This document shows, piece after piece, positions 44,453 through 55,093 of a stretch of 64,000 nt of DNA; the first letter of the stretch is position 1, and the number at the start of each line of letters is the position of its first letter. The stretch is from Gracilaria vermiculophylla (taxonomy: Eukaryota > Rhodophyta > Florideophyceae > Gracilariales > Gracilariaceae). The position numbers and the translations under genes were made by a program. Where the stretch lies: assembly GCA_019155205.2 (NCBI GenBank), contig JAHNZQ020000049.1, positions 324,247 to 388,246 of the forward strand, in the 5' to 3' direction. The notes below the pieces were generated by a model. It searched no databases, had not been told where the DNA came from, and was given only the letters and a program-made list of their open reading frames with translations.

Positions 44453-45005
44453 TGTGGTACTGTCAGCCCTCCTCTCGAGGTAGTAAAGCACAACGTCCGT
44501 TAGGAGTTTTTGTTGACTCCAAAGTCGCGTATTCCTAAAGGTGGTCTCCGGTATCCGCTGTCGCGAGCCGGGGGAATTCTGAGAGGAGATCCGCAAACGC
44601 CAAGCGGAGGGGGAGGTTCACTGGGCGGACACTGCTCCTACAGGCGTTCCTATGATGCGACCTGGGGATCGGCGGCTTAGAAACTTGCGTTGATCGACAA
44701 GAGACTCCAACAGGAAAAGTATATGAAGACTCAAGGGTGCTTGTCTTTACTTCCCCAGAGGTGGAGCTCAACCGGCAGATTAAGTATCAAGCCGGGAACC
44801 CGCCTATGCAAGTCTCGCTACTGTACTAATTACCTGCATAAATTGACTAAAATAAATAATAATTCTACCGTTCCTCAAGGATACTGTCGCGCACGTGGGC
44901 GGGACTATGCACCTCGTAGCCCATCTAATAAAATACGAGCCCTTCTTAGGAATATTTTACCATAAGGCCAAACCACCCTATTTCTTTAGGAGCCACTGTA
45001 CTACA
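44453..45005 (-). repeat. 5' LTR of element 2
   Basis: Runs (plus direction) from TGTGGTACTGTCAG to ACTGTACTACA, 553 bases. In sense direction it is followed by the primer-binding site. Confidence 0.92.
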
Positions 45006-45305
45006 AAAATGGTTGAGAATTCTTTTAGTTTGTATTCTTGTTCAAAATGGCGTTTTCGTCTTCGGACCCTTCTAGCCTAACAAATAAGCTTTTCATCCAT
45101 CGAAGAGAAACTGAAATTCAAATATATTTTCACAGGCTTCGCGACAATCGTTGTAGTGTCTACTATGCGCACTACCCAGCAAACATGGGTCGACATGGGT
45201 CAATATACCGACAGTTTCAAAAACATACGACATGCTGTGAAATCTCAAAAAAACGAACAAATGTATACTGTACGCCTACTAAAATAGGTTTCAGAAAAAA
45301 GTGAA
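45006..45305. other. Unassigned stretch between Ty3 LTR and mariner
   Basis: An 88-codon plus frame (45038-45304) starts with ATG and has an N-terminal MAFSSSDPSSLTNK stretch. No family is recognised; it may be a truncated gene or another element's remnant. Confidence 0.3.
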
Positions 45306-45364
45306 GTCAAAAAAACGTTTCAAAAACATATGATCATCAATAACAAATCTTTATTGCGCGACGT

Positions 45365-46920
45365 TCAATAGTTTATTTTGCATCCTTTTTGCTGTAAAAC
45401 GCTAATGCAGCGTTTCGACATCGAATTGATGTACGTTTCCACAATTGAAACTGTCTTAGATTTCCAGCAATTTTTAACACAGTTTTTGAGTTCAAAAACT
45501 GTCTGAAATTGCCTTCCATGCGCATTAACCATCCTTGTAAGCAGTTCCAAAATGTGGTCGATTGGGTTCAAATCTGGTGAGCGCGCCGGCCACTCTAAAA
45601 CAGATACCTAAAACTCCTGTAGCCAATTTTTGATTAAAAATGCAGTGTGTACAGGCGCATTATCCTGTTGAAAAATGAAATTCTTTTCATGGAAACATAA
45701 ACCAAAAGGTAGCAAATAGTTGTATAGAACTTCTTGATATTTTTCTGCATTCATGTTCGTTTCAATGAAGGCAATTTCCGTTAGACCTTTTTTAGAAATG
45801 CCCGACCAGACCATTGCAGAGCCTCCACTAGAAAGCCTGGAATAAACTTCATGACGTTCCTTACGAAGATCGTGCCAATAATATTTGTAGCAATCTGGTC
45901 CGTCCTGTAGTACAGTGGCTCCTACGGAAATACGGTGGTTTGGCCTTAAGGTATAATATTCCTAAGAAGGGTTCGTAATTTATTGGCTGGGCCACACGGT
46001 GCATAATCTTGCCCACGTGCGCTACAGTATCCTTAAGGTACGGCAGAATTTATTATTTATTTTAGATATTTCATGCGGGTAACTAGCACAGTAGTCCGAC
46101 CTGCCGAGGCGGGCTACCGGCTTGATACCTATTCTGCCGGTTGACCTCCACCTCTGGGGAAGTAAAGACAAGCACCCTTGAGTCTTCTTCTACATTTTCC
46201 GGTTGGAGTCTCTTGTCTATTCACGCAGGTTTCTAAGCCGCCGATCCCCAGGTCGCATTGTAGCAGCGCCTGTAGGAGCATTGTCCGCCCAGTGAACCTT
46301 CCCCTCCGCTTGGTGTTCGCGGATCACTTTCAGAACTCCCTCGGCTCGCGACAGCGGATACCGGAGACCATCTTTAGGAAAACGCGCCTTTCAAGTCACC
46401 AAAAACTCCTAACTGACGTGGTGCTTTACTACCTCGACAGGAGGGCTGAAAGTACCACACGTTCAAATTGAACATTTTTTCATCAGTAAAAACAACATTT
46501 TCCCATGCCTTTTACCAGTATACTTTTTCAGCACATTAGTCAATCATCTTTTGCCTGTGATTGTCTTGGAGAAAGAAAGTTTTCTTCATTTTTTTATATT
46601 TATATACATTTGTGTTGTTTATCTGCCTCCATAAAGTTGATTTAGAAAAGTTGAGATTGACATTTATTCCAATTTTTTTGTTTTATACTTTTTCTTTGCA
46701 TAATTCTCTTTTAATTCCTCTTTTATCTGCCAGGCTGAGCTTCTTAGGGCGTCCAGGAGATCGTTTTAATACACAAAGAGTCGGATCTTTGAAAAAAGCA
46801 GCTATTGTGACCCGAGAACGCTTCAGTTTTTTTAGCGATAGCACTGTTACAATGTTTCTCGGCGTTTAATATGACGACTAGAAGCTGTTCTTGCTTGGAA
46901 AGTGGCGGACCTCGAGCCAT
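45365..46920 (-). pseudogene. Tc1/mariner transposase, interrupted by LTR
   Basis: ATG at 46920 (MARGPPLSKQEQL) opens a helix-turn-helix N-terminus. After frame breaks, FTDEKMFNLN (first Asp) lies just right of the LTR. To its left the frame continues GPDCYKYYWHDLRKE, MVWSGISKKGLTEI, FQQDNAPVHT (second Asp) and SPDLNPID, whose Asp is 34 residues after the second one (DD34D spacing; most Tc1 elements have Glu here). Without the LTR the reading is about 333 codons, the usual length. Stops and shifts make it inactive. Confidence 0.85.
45906..46459 (+). repeat. Solo LTR of the Ty3 family inside the transposase
   Basis: TGTAGTACAGTGGC to AGTACCACA, sense plus. The flanks are CGTCC (45901-45905) and CGTTC (46460-46464), a 5-bp target duplication with one mismatch. 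No internal sequence is present. The transposase frame resumes on both sides. Confidence 0.88.
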
Positions 46921-47048
46921 GTTTATTAGAAAAAAGGCGGTGTACATATCTTTTTGAAACGAATCTACGTAGACTATGTGCAATATCTAGCCTACAGTAC
47001 AGTTTTCGCGCAATTTTGAGGGGTAATATGATTTTGAAACGCACTGTA

Positions 47049-47462
47049 TATCTGGTGCATTGCCAGCAAGCTGCAGATCGAAGAAATTATCTGTGGTTTA
47101 ACAACTTCAGCACCATTCTTGAGACAGGCACATGAGAGGCCGACGATCAACTGGGAATTACCGTGATTACTTTTCTTAGGAGAAAGTGACATTAGATTAG
47201 AGTCCAGGCACGGCTACACCCCCCCAGTGCACTATATCTGCGCAGCGCCAAACTTATGGCAAAGTTAATTTTCGCTGTTAGCTTGTTCTTCTTGACAAAA
47301 AATTCCGTTTGCACGGCGCAAGAACGTCGTGTAATGCAACATGCGTTGAGCAAATAGAGCGCGGTCGCGTTGCATTTGGAGCGCAGGATGCGGACGCTGC
47401 CAATCACGTTGCCGAGTACCTTGAGGCACCGCAGCTGAGAGTCCTCGTGATTGCGCTGATTC
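47049..47462. other. No supported gene
   Basis: Flank of the mariner element; frames up to 77 codons have no recognisable motif. It is not shared with copy A of the duplication. Confidence 0.4.
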
Positions 47463-47834
47463 GTGCCGACGCCATCGTATGAAGGTGTCCTCGTTGCGCT
47501 GCGAATCTGCTTCGCGATCGCTCTCCTACTTCTTGTTGATTCAGTATCTGTCCATACCTCAATTAAACTTAATTGCGGTTCTCAAGCAGTTTTGGTCAAG
47601 ATTGCTAAAGGAGCAGATTCAGGGAATAGCGCATGTTTTATCCGATTTCCGGAAGACATGCGAGAACCCCAAAAGAATGAAAAGTGTTCATACAAGAAAA
47701 AACTTACTTTCCAAAGCATTTCGTCAAAAGACAAAGTTTTAATATCGAATGTGATGCAAAAGAGAGTCAAAAAAGTACCTTTCCGGAGCAAAATAATCAT
47801 GAATTTTGTTTTCCCATTCGTTTGTATCATTTAA
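47463..47834 (+). other. Possible exon of a small secreted protein
   Basis: A 123-codon frame without an ATG (a TGA lies two codons upstream) begins with a signal-peptide-like stretch, LVALRICFAIALLLLVDSV. A Cys-containing body follows (LNCGSQAVLVKIAKG, NSACFIRFPEDM, NEKCSYKKKLTF). Its right half overlaps the start of duplication copy B. It may be a second exon whose first exon is missing, or chance. Confidence 0.3.
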
Positions 47835-48439
47835 AAGACAAACCATTTGGAATACTGCATTATATTTTCCGATTTGAAAATTAAGCATGCACATTTTTCT
47901 AGTTTAAAAACTACTACAATATTACATTCTATAAGCAACTTAGAACAAAAAACCCTCCTTCAAAACTTTTTGAACTGATATCGTTGCATTTTCTCCACAG
48001 CTTACATGAAACTCACATGCAGTACAACAACTTCGCAGGATCCTAAAAAACGACTGCTTCTTCCCAGAGGGAAAAAACAGCGAAAGACCTATACTCAAAG
48101 TTTAATATCTCCGATTAAATAAAGAAATGTTCTCCAGTTCTGTTTTGCACATGATGTTTTGCATTTCAAAGGATATGTGAGAGATTGAGCAAAGCATGAT
48201 AACGAAGTATGGTAACTCAATACGAAACGTTGACTAATTCATATGGATTGTCATCCGATGAGTTTTTCATGCACTTCACATGACATTCAAATGCGCAGGA
48301 AACGAAAAAAGTTCCTACGTGATGCTTTCTGTGGCAAAAGCAGGGAAGAGAAAGCACTTCTGACCTCAACCACACACATGGATGGAGTCTCCGTGAGTTT
48401 ACCGGGCCAACGTTTATAGTACTTCCTGTATAGGACCCT

Positions 48440-48769
48440 CTTTTGGGATAGATCCTGCTCCCTTTTGAGGATTGCGACGGCTGCTCATGCGATTTTGATG
48501 ATGCAACCCTTGCAGTAGACTCAAGTACCTACAGTGAAATAATCCAGATCGGGAACATGCTTGATGTTCTTTACAATCTCTCTGAAGTTATCTTATTCAA
48601 TGCGCGTTATCGCATTCTGGACGATAAGCAGAGCTGCTGCACAAAATTTTGGGGGTTTAGCGTTCTATTTCAATTGTTAAGGTATCAAGTTGCCCCATGT
48701 CAGACATCTCAACAATATTCTGTGCCAGGTAAGAAATTGTCGACCAGCCGCGCCAACCGGGTATTTTGA
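48440..48769 (+). pseudogene. Cys-rich frame resembling a pepsin-type protease fragment, copy B
   Basis: LPFEDCDGCSCDFDDATLAV, then DSSTYSEIIQIGNMLDVLYN and SEVILFNARYRILDD, aligned to copy A without indels and with mostly conservative changes. An upstream TAG breaks the link to the first block. It continues further than in copy A, to a stop at 48769. Confidence 0.4.
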
Positions 48770-48850
48770 ACAAAGCAAGCCGAAATTGGTGTCGCAGCAG
48801 GTTTCCGCGAGAACAGCGCTGCCACGCTGTGCGTATACAGCAGAGTTGCT

Positions 48851-48950
48851 NNNNNNNNNNNNNNNNNNNNNNNNNNNNNNNNNNNNNNNNNNNNNNNNNN
48901 NNNNNNNNNNNNNNNNNNNNNNNNNNNNNNNNNNNNNNNNNNNNNNNNNN
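48851..48950. other. Assembly gap (100 N)
   Basis: By comparison with copy A, about 600 bases (19745-20349) are missing here, so the gap may be longer than 100 bases. Confidence 0.95.
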
Positions 48951-49077
48951 AAAATACAGTGACTTCAGGCTGTTCTGTAAGATGGGCAGTAAGCTGAAGT
49001 TTTTCAAACTACATTGCAAGAAAAAGGAAGTTGCCCCACGTAGTCGACGCTTGCGCCGCTGAGCCCTACTTGGAAAA
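48951..49077 (+). other. 127-base identical block, copy B
   Basis: Identical to 20350-20476, including the frame ending RSRRLRR then TGA. It starts directly at the gap, so the identity may extend further left. Confidence 0.5.
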
Positions 49078-49325
49078 TTGTGGAGATGAATTAAAAAACC
49101 AAGGAAAGGAAAGAAAAAAAACCGCTTCAACATCAGTTTGATTCTTCGTTGCCATGTCTGTTAGAAAACAACATTTAAGATATTTCAACTTCTCTCTGGA
49201 TCTGAAAAAAACGTCCGGGCCCAAGACAAGTTTCTGAATTAGTCTTTTCGCTATCTGTTGTTCAAAGCAGAGGCTTCAGACTCTTCTTTGAATAAGAAAG
49301 AGTTCTATGCATGAAATGGACAGAA

Positions 49326-49647
49326 TATGATTGAAGAAGTCCTGGCAGTGCACTCAAGAATCTCGAAAGCTCTCTCTGCTCAGAATTCTCATTTCAGCCA
49401 TATTCATATGTAGTAACCAGAAACAGGACAGCGACATCAGAGCAGAACCTCAGCATGACGATGCCACATTCAAGCCACGACGACTAACATCGCGTGGCGC
49501 CGTGAAGAATAGACCGAGGAACCGTACGCTTCCACCTCTGTGCGATACTGCGCCGTGCACTTCAAGCTTATCGAAGGTTAGGGTGCGTATTCCAAACATA
49601 CGGTGTAAGAGCGCCGAGCGATCCAAGCAGCTCGAACAGATCAAAGT
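49326..49647 (+). other. Exon-like conserved island, copy B
   Basis: Counterpart of 20724-21045 with the same frame length and no indels; the donor-like end reads GTACGT. Confidence 0.4.
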
Positions 49648-50626
49648 ACGTAAAAAAGCTTAGCAAATCACGTTACTTAGAACAATTTAAAGATCGCAAC
49701 ACTCATTCTCTCAAGAGAACTTGGCTGCTCAGACTTCTTTTAAGCGATCTGTGTTACCTCTTGCGTGGCCAACTAAAAGTAATTCCCTTCCCAAATCGCT
49801 GTGCCACCTCTTTTTCTCCCAGAAAAATTAAGATTGAAGTTTAAACCAGGAAACTTATCAAACCCTGACAGAAAGACGTCCATGGATTCCTTTGACTCGT
49901 CGCGCCTCTGAAATATCCAGTTTTGTTTTCCACGCTTGGTAATTCCCCAACCTTGCCCGTCGCGGATTGTTGAGGCTCGTCACATACCGATCGTGTCCAA
50001 AGTGATGACCTACGGCCTCAGTTTCTGTTGCACACTTGTACTACCCGAATCAGATTCATGCGAGCACCTTTCCGACCGCTGCAAAAACAGCGCACTCTAT
50101 TAACGATATCGCACATAAGCTTTATACCGTCTAGTCTGGATACACGATATTTTCAATCCAGTGTCCGCTCATCAACCGTCGGAGCTTATTCTAATGACGC
50201 AGAAAATTAAGGTCGATTGACGACTAACTCTCAGATACGCGAAAACGCTTCAGGTTGAATTTTCTTCTGCGGATGAGCAGTAATTGCTCCAGATTTCAGA
50301 GCAATTGAGGAGCTGTTGTACTATTCAGAAGAAATGATATTCATTACAGTTACAAGATCAAATTGTATTATGCTAAAAGAGTACTCGATAAGCCTTGTGT
50401 CCAGCTTTAGCGCGACTAGCTAGGCTTCGATTGCACGCAGTAATTATGTTTTCTCTAATCAAAAGGGTTCCAAAATTATCTGCCTTGATCGACTACAAGT
50501 GATCTATGATCGGGATAGGACGCACACTTTTAAATACTTGATTTGCCACGTGTCTTGCGTGGGGGAGTTTATTCAATGACAAGGGTCTCAAATGCAATGA
50601 ACAACTAGATTGCATTCAAGCGCCTA

Positions 50627-51085
50627 CTACGACGAAGAAGTGGACGATCCGGATCCGTTTCCACCTGGGGCACCATTGCCGCCAACGGCGGAATTGAGAA
50701 AACCACCGTTCAACGTGACGTCACCGTCCTCGTTCGTAATAATGCCTCCAGCTGCACCACCGGCAAGTCCACCGAAAATACCGTTAGAATCCTCCCCGCT
50801 GGCATTACCGGCAGCGATCGCCGCGCCGACGGCATCGGCGTCACCACCAGTACCACCAGCGCCTCCAGTACCAGATGAGGTAGAGTCTGACGTTTGAGTC
50901 GAGTCAACAGAAACGTTCGTGGGGGTCGGTGCCGTGGTTGTGGGCGGCGCTGTGGTAAAAATCAAAGAAAAAGGGAAGCCGGTAAACTGACGAGTTTCCG
51001 AAACGATCGTGGCGCCGTTAGGAACAATGGGAACCGCAGCAACCACAGCCACCATAACCGCAACGAGTACGAAGGAGAGCTTCAT
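50627..51085 (-). CDS. Secreted Gly/Ser/Thr-rich small protein, copy B (152 aa)
   Basis: Starts MKLSFVLVAVMVAVVAAVP (signal peptide) at 51085 and ends at TAG after 152 codons, the same length as copy A. The Thr/Pro linker and Gly/Asn/Ala-rich body are kept, with many substitutions and compensating small indels, while the signal peptide and the GNGAPGGNGSG C-terminal block are nearly identical. An intact frame and TATA box in both copies suggest both may be functional. The role is probably extracellular; no family is recognised. Confidence 0.75.
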   Translation of the reverse strand: MKLSFVLVAVMVAVVAAVPIVPNGATIVSETRQFTGFPFSLIFTTAPPTTTAPTPTNVSVDSTQTSDSTSSGTGGAGGTGGDADAVGAAIAAGNASGEDSNGIFGGLAGGAAGGIITNEDGDVTLNGGFLNSAVGGNGAPGGNGSGSSTSSS

Positions 51086-51189
51086 AATTGGCAATTCACG
51101 ATATGATGAAACAAATAGTGCAAGTCAATATGAACGTCAATAACTGCCAGTTGAAGACCACTACCCAAACGCGGTGGGAACAGGAAGCA

Positions 51190-51197
51190 TATTTATA
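51190..51197 (-). promoter_or_regulatory. TATA box of secreted-protein gene, copy B
   Basis: TATAAATA on the minus strand at the same distance from the start codon as in copy A. Confidence 0.65.
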
Positions 51198-51539
51198 CCA
51201 TGTTACCGATGGCTTACAGAAGAACTGCATGCTTGCAGACCAAATGTAGGATAAATACGTGCACAAACCATGAACACGCTCACTTCGCATGCAAGCGTCA
51301 ATCACATGTAGATATTTACAACGAGCTCTGGGTGAAACTGAGTCCCAGAGTTGTACTTGTTTAGGGTGGAGAAACATTTTACATTGGGATACAGTGTTCA
51401 GGACCTGACAGCCATAAAGCTTTTTGAGCTTCATCAATGCAAGGCATGCAGGCAGTTCTATGCCATTTGTTCTAGAAACCTTGATTGTACTGTTGGTGTT
51501 CATGAAGCCTAGAAATAGCGAGCGGCGCTCAGAGTCTCA

Positions 51540-52145
51540 CTTGGGTTCCAAATTCTGGGTGGAGCACATTATCTCAAAGGCACCAGCACCACGAATCCTG
51601 AATTTCAACTATTTGAGTATACAATCACAGATTCAGGCAACGGCGTTAATTGGCACAAAACCGTTTGATGCTTCCCTCAGGGACCAAAAAACTGGGCGTC
51701 AAGCAGCCAACGTGCCCTTTCTTTACTCGAAATATCGTTCGAAATGTCAAACCAACAATATCGGTAGATGATAATTTTTAGCAGCGGCGAGGCATACAGC
51801 CAAAAACAAAACATCATGCACAACACATGCTAAACAAAACATCATGCAAATGGGGCTGAGCGGATTAAGCAGCAGAGGAAACAAAATCAGAGAAATGATT
51901 CTTCGCCGTGATTAATCGACGACGATTGCATGATGAGCTTTGCATTGCTATCGCAACGGTGCGGTACCATTCCACTGAGTTGGGGATTGTTCCGGTAGGG
52001 TTAAAACCCTGGAAGCGGCTGAGATTAATCAAAGCTAAAGTAGTACAGCATAATTTGCTCCACGTTGATGCAGATGATTGCACGTATTGTTCGTTTGCAA
52101 AAGACTTAAGTTGTTGGACACGTAAGGTCTTTATCGGGTTCCTAA
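51540..52145. repeat. About 600 bases present only in copy B
   Basis: The flanks join directly in copy A near 22975. A plus frame (51908-52246) of 112 codons spans the right edge, with an RRRLHDELCIAIATVRYHST stretch that I do not recognise. It is an insertion in B or a deletion in A; no clean target duplication was seen. Confidence 0.6.
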
Positions 52146-53750
52146 TGCATACAATACCGCGAGGGACCGCTCAAATTGGTGCGGACGTTTGTGAAGGGTA
52201 TCTGTTGGACTACCCCAGCCAATGGAGCGCATCTCAGTTACATTGAGAACACCCTACTTGCCATGCGAGTGCAATGCATTCTCGACTTGCCGCATGCGTT
52301 CTGAGCTTGGACGAAAGCCGAAGGTTTTGAGCGAGGACACCGTTAGTCAGCGAAGGCCTCGAATATGGATTGCATACGAGTTGCGCATGAACAACGGTAT
52401 TCATCATTTCTTAAAAGGTCCGATATCATAATGGCACTCAAGCGAATGTTATTGCTGAGAACGCATATCTAAGCACCACACGAAGCACCCGTACACACCA
52501 TAGGCAAGAAATAATAACTTTAATGCAAGCCAGTAACGCCATGCCAAACATCCGCGTTATTGTATATTGGTTTTCGGTCTGTAACATTTAAATTCTTCTC
52601 GCAGATAACCAGAAAAACTCCGACTTGTTGCCCAAGGACTTTATTTCTGCATACCTAAAAGTACTTGCCATTATTGTAAAATTACTTAACGTTGTTTATA
52701 TCAACAGAGCTTCTCCGATAAACTGTGTCGCAACAATAATAACTGCTTCTAAGGTCACTGAACACATTTTTTCTCCAACATTGTCATATGAGAGCTTGGG
52801 CAACCAGAAACCTGCTTCAGTTATTGCAAAGTTTTGAGGTGCAGTTTTACACTGATAGAAAAGATACATGACTTTGCTCCGTAACATTCACGGAGTAAGT
52901 CAAAGAGACAGTGAAGCCCCCGTCCCTTCTCGGTATGTTAACGTTAGGACTTTTTTCCGGATCGGCGGATCACCTTCAACTAGGTTCCACGGCTATAATG
53001 GGTCAGTGGGGCGCCATACTCGTTTTCATCAGAATATAAAGATAGACAGATAGACGGCGTAAGGCACTAATAAACATTGCCAGATGAAGGATGTTTTATT
53101 ACTTATTTTTGATATAGAATACAATAGAGCTTTTAAAACAAAAACTCAAAAACAACGAAAAATGTTGCTCCTTACAGATAGAGCCTAAGTTTATCTCCCA
53201 TATTGTTGTAATTGTGCAAAAACTTTCGAAAAGCTATAGCTAGTTCCCTATTGCTCTATCATCGTTAACACACTCAGTATATAATAAAAATGCTAGCAGA
53301 GAACACTTTATCAATGCAATATACAATGAATTTCAAATTTATATCACGCCTAAAAAAAAGAGGCCAAAGTAGTGCTGTAGAGTGCGTTTTTTTGCATACC
53401 ATATATATATAAAACTTGATTCATAATCATAACTGTACATCAATAAAATTAATGAATATGACCCAAGAATCACCTCTTTCGAGCTCCAAACAGCTTGAAA
53501 TCATACAATTAAAAGCAAATAGAAAACCGTGTGCTGCAATTGACATACGTTAGAACCGTCTCCCGGTCAATATTCTCCTTATTTTTTGAAACTACAGAAA
53601 CCTACGGAATAAAAAACATCCATTGCGGCTTTCACAACGTTTCCGTTCTAAAACCAAACCCGATATAAAACGAGAGCTGTGTAAAAGAAAAGTTTTCACC
53701 AAAACAATTGAAAAACACTGAACCTGAATGTACCAAAATCAAAAATATTG

Positions 53751-54028
53751 TAGTGCAATATTTCAAAAAGGAAAGTATCACGAAGAATGTTGAGAACCTT
53801 TCTCTCGCGGGTGGTTCTTAGGCAGAGCCTTCTTTCGGCGAGGCCCCTGAGCCGAGCATAATTCCAGGGCCAAGCGGTTGCAAGGGGTGCAAGAGGAAAA
53901 CAAATCGGAAACCGGGGATCAGGCAAGTCTTGTGCATGAGACAGTTGCCGTAAGCTTGATGAGATTTCACTGTAATATATCGCGCTATCTCCGTGCCGTC
54001 GGAGAATATCTTCTGCCGGAGGGGTATC
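53751..54028. other. No supported gene
   Basis: Flank between duplication copy B and the next LTR. It ends in a purine-rich GGAGGGGTATC next to the LTR. Confidence 0.4.
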
Positions 54029-54586
54029 TGTAGTACAGTGGATACTAAGGTGATACTGTCTTATGGCTTTACGACGGGATATTCTTAAGGGTGTTTAGTA
54101 TTTTGAATAACTCAGCCACATGGTGCATTATTCGGCCCACATCTGCTGCAGTACTCTCGAGGAATGGCAGAACTTATATTTGATTTCGTTAATTGGTGCA
54201 GTTAGTTTTTACAGTAGGGAGACCTGTCGAGGTTGGTTCCGGGCACGGTACGTAATCTGCCGGTCGATGTCCGTCCCCGGGGGAAGTAAACCAAGCACTC
54301 TAGAGTCTTTTTCTTTTTTATCTGGTTGGAGACTCTTGGCGAACGCTTTTAGGTTTCTAAGCCGCCGAACCCCAGGTCACCTCGTATCATCGTCTGTAAA
54401 AGTATTGTCCGCCCAGTGAACCTCCCCCTCCGCTTGGAGTTTGCGGAACTCTTTTCAGAATTCCCCCGGCTCGTGACTTCGATTACCGGAGACCACCTTT
54501 GGGACCTCGCACCTTTGGAGTGACCAAAAACTTGTAACAGACCTTGCGCGCTACCATCTCGAATGGACAACTAAATGTATCATAAC
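54029..54586 (+). repeat. Ty3 family LTR, diverged (5' LTR of a fragment)
   Basis: Starts TGTAGTACAGTGG and ends near TATCATAACA. More diverged than the other copies. It is followed by leader sequence homologous to 44342-44452 and by gag, so it is a 5' LTR with sense plus. Confidence 0.75.
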
Positions 54587-54938
54587 AGTTCTCGTGACTT
54601 TGAAGGTTATTTTCCTGAAGTAATCACAGGAGTCACGACAGAAAAGTGTTATTAGTTTGCAACGATCGCAACCCAACAGTGTAGTTCTTCCTAAAGAGGG
54701 TTAGGAAGTGAAAACAAATCACTTCCAACCTACTCCTATGTGGACCCCTTGGAAACCCTAATGGAAACCCTGTTACAGGACCTTCAGGTAACTGACTCCA
54801 TCGGTAGAAGCAGCACGCGCAGCGCTACCCAGGATTTGGCCGTCGGACTGGAGGACTCCGAAGATCTCCTTTGGAACACTAGCTCCGTTGTGGAGCGTTT
54901 CAGGAATCACTTTATGAGAGTGCAGTATCAAAGGCAAG
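54587..54938 (+). pseudogene. Leader and gag N-terminus of a Ty3 family fragment
   Basis: From 54740, MDPLETLMETLLQDLQVTD, ATQDLAVGLEDSEDLLWN and SSVVERFRNHF match the gag N-terminus of elements 1 and 2. It ends abruptly at 54938, where an LTR in the opposite direction begins at its exact terminal TG. Confidence 0.75.
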
Positions 54939-55010
54939 TGTGGTACCGTCAGTTCTCCTTTCGAGGTGGTCGTGCACAACATCCGCTAAGAGTTTGTGTT
55001 GACTGTAACA
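54939..55010 (-). repeat. Truncated Ty3 family LTR, inverted
   Basis: TGTGGTACCGTCAG and about 60 further bases match the (plus-direction) start of the LTRs at 15543 and 44453. The remainder is missing. Confidence 0.65.
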
Positions 55011-55093
55011 GTCCTGTTTACCATACCATACGCCAGCACTGGCTTGTTTGTTGACCATTTTCCCCTCTTGTCGTGGGGTTTTTTTAAAACTAT

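Larger units (their letters stand above)
34454..45005 (-). mobile_element. Ty3 chromodomain retroelement, element 2
   Basis: Best-preserved member, 10.5 kb with both LTRs. In sense order: LTR 44453-45005, primer-binding site, gag, protease, RT, RNase H, integrase with chromodomain, then the convergent antisense gene, polypurine tract (35015-35032) and the LTR shared with element 1. Most domains keep long frames, but stops and frameshifts are present in nearly all of them. Confidence 0.93.
45306..47046 (-). mobile_element. Tc1/mariner DNA transposon relic
   Basis: Terminal inverted repeats: CGTTTCAAAAACATATGA near 45317 and the reverse complement of GCGTTTCAAAATCATATTA near 47025-47043. The right end reads TA then CAGTGCGTTTC in the inward direction, with TA at 47047-47048 as the expected target site. 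Without the 554-base LTR inside, the element is about 1.2 kb, the usual size. Confidence 0.82.
47720..53750. repeat. Segmental duplication, copy B
   Basis: Same order and orientation as 18610-24555. It differs by the N run 48851-48950 and by about 600 extra bases at 51540-52145. The rest is AT-rich and shows no other gene. Confidence 0.9.
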
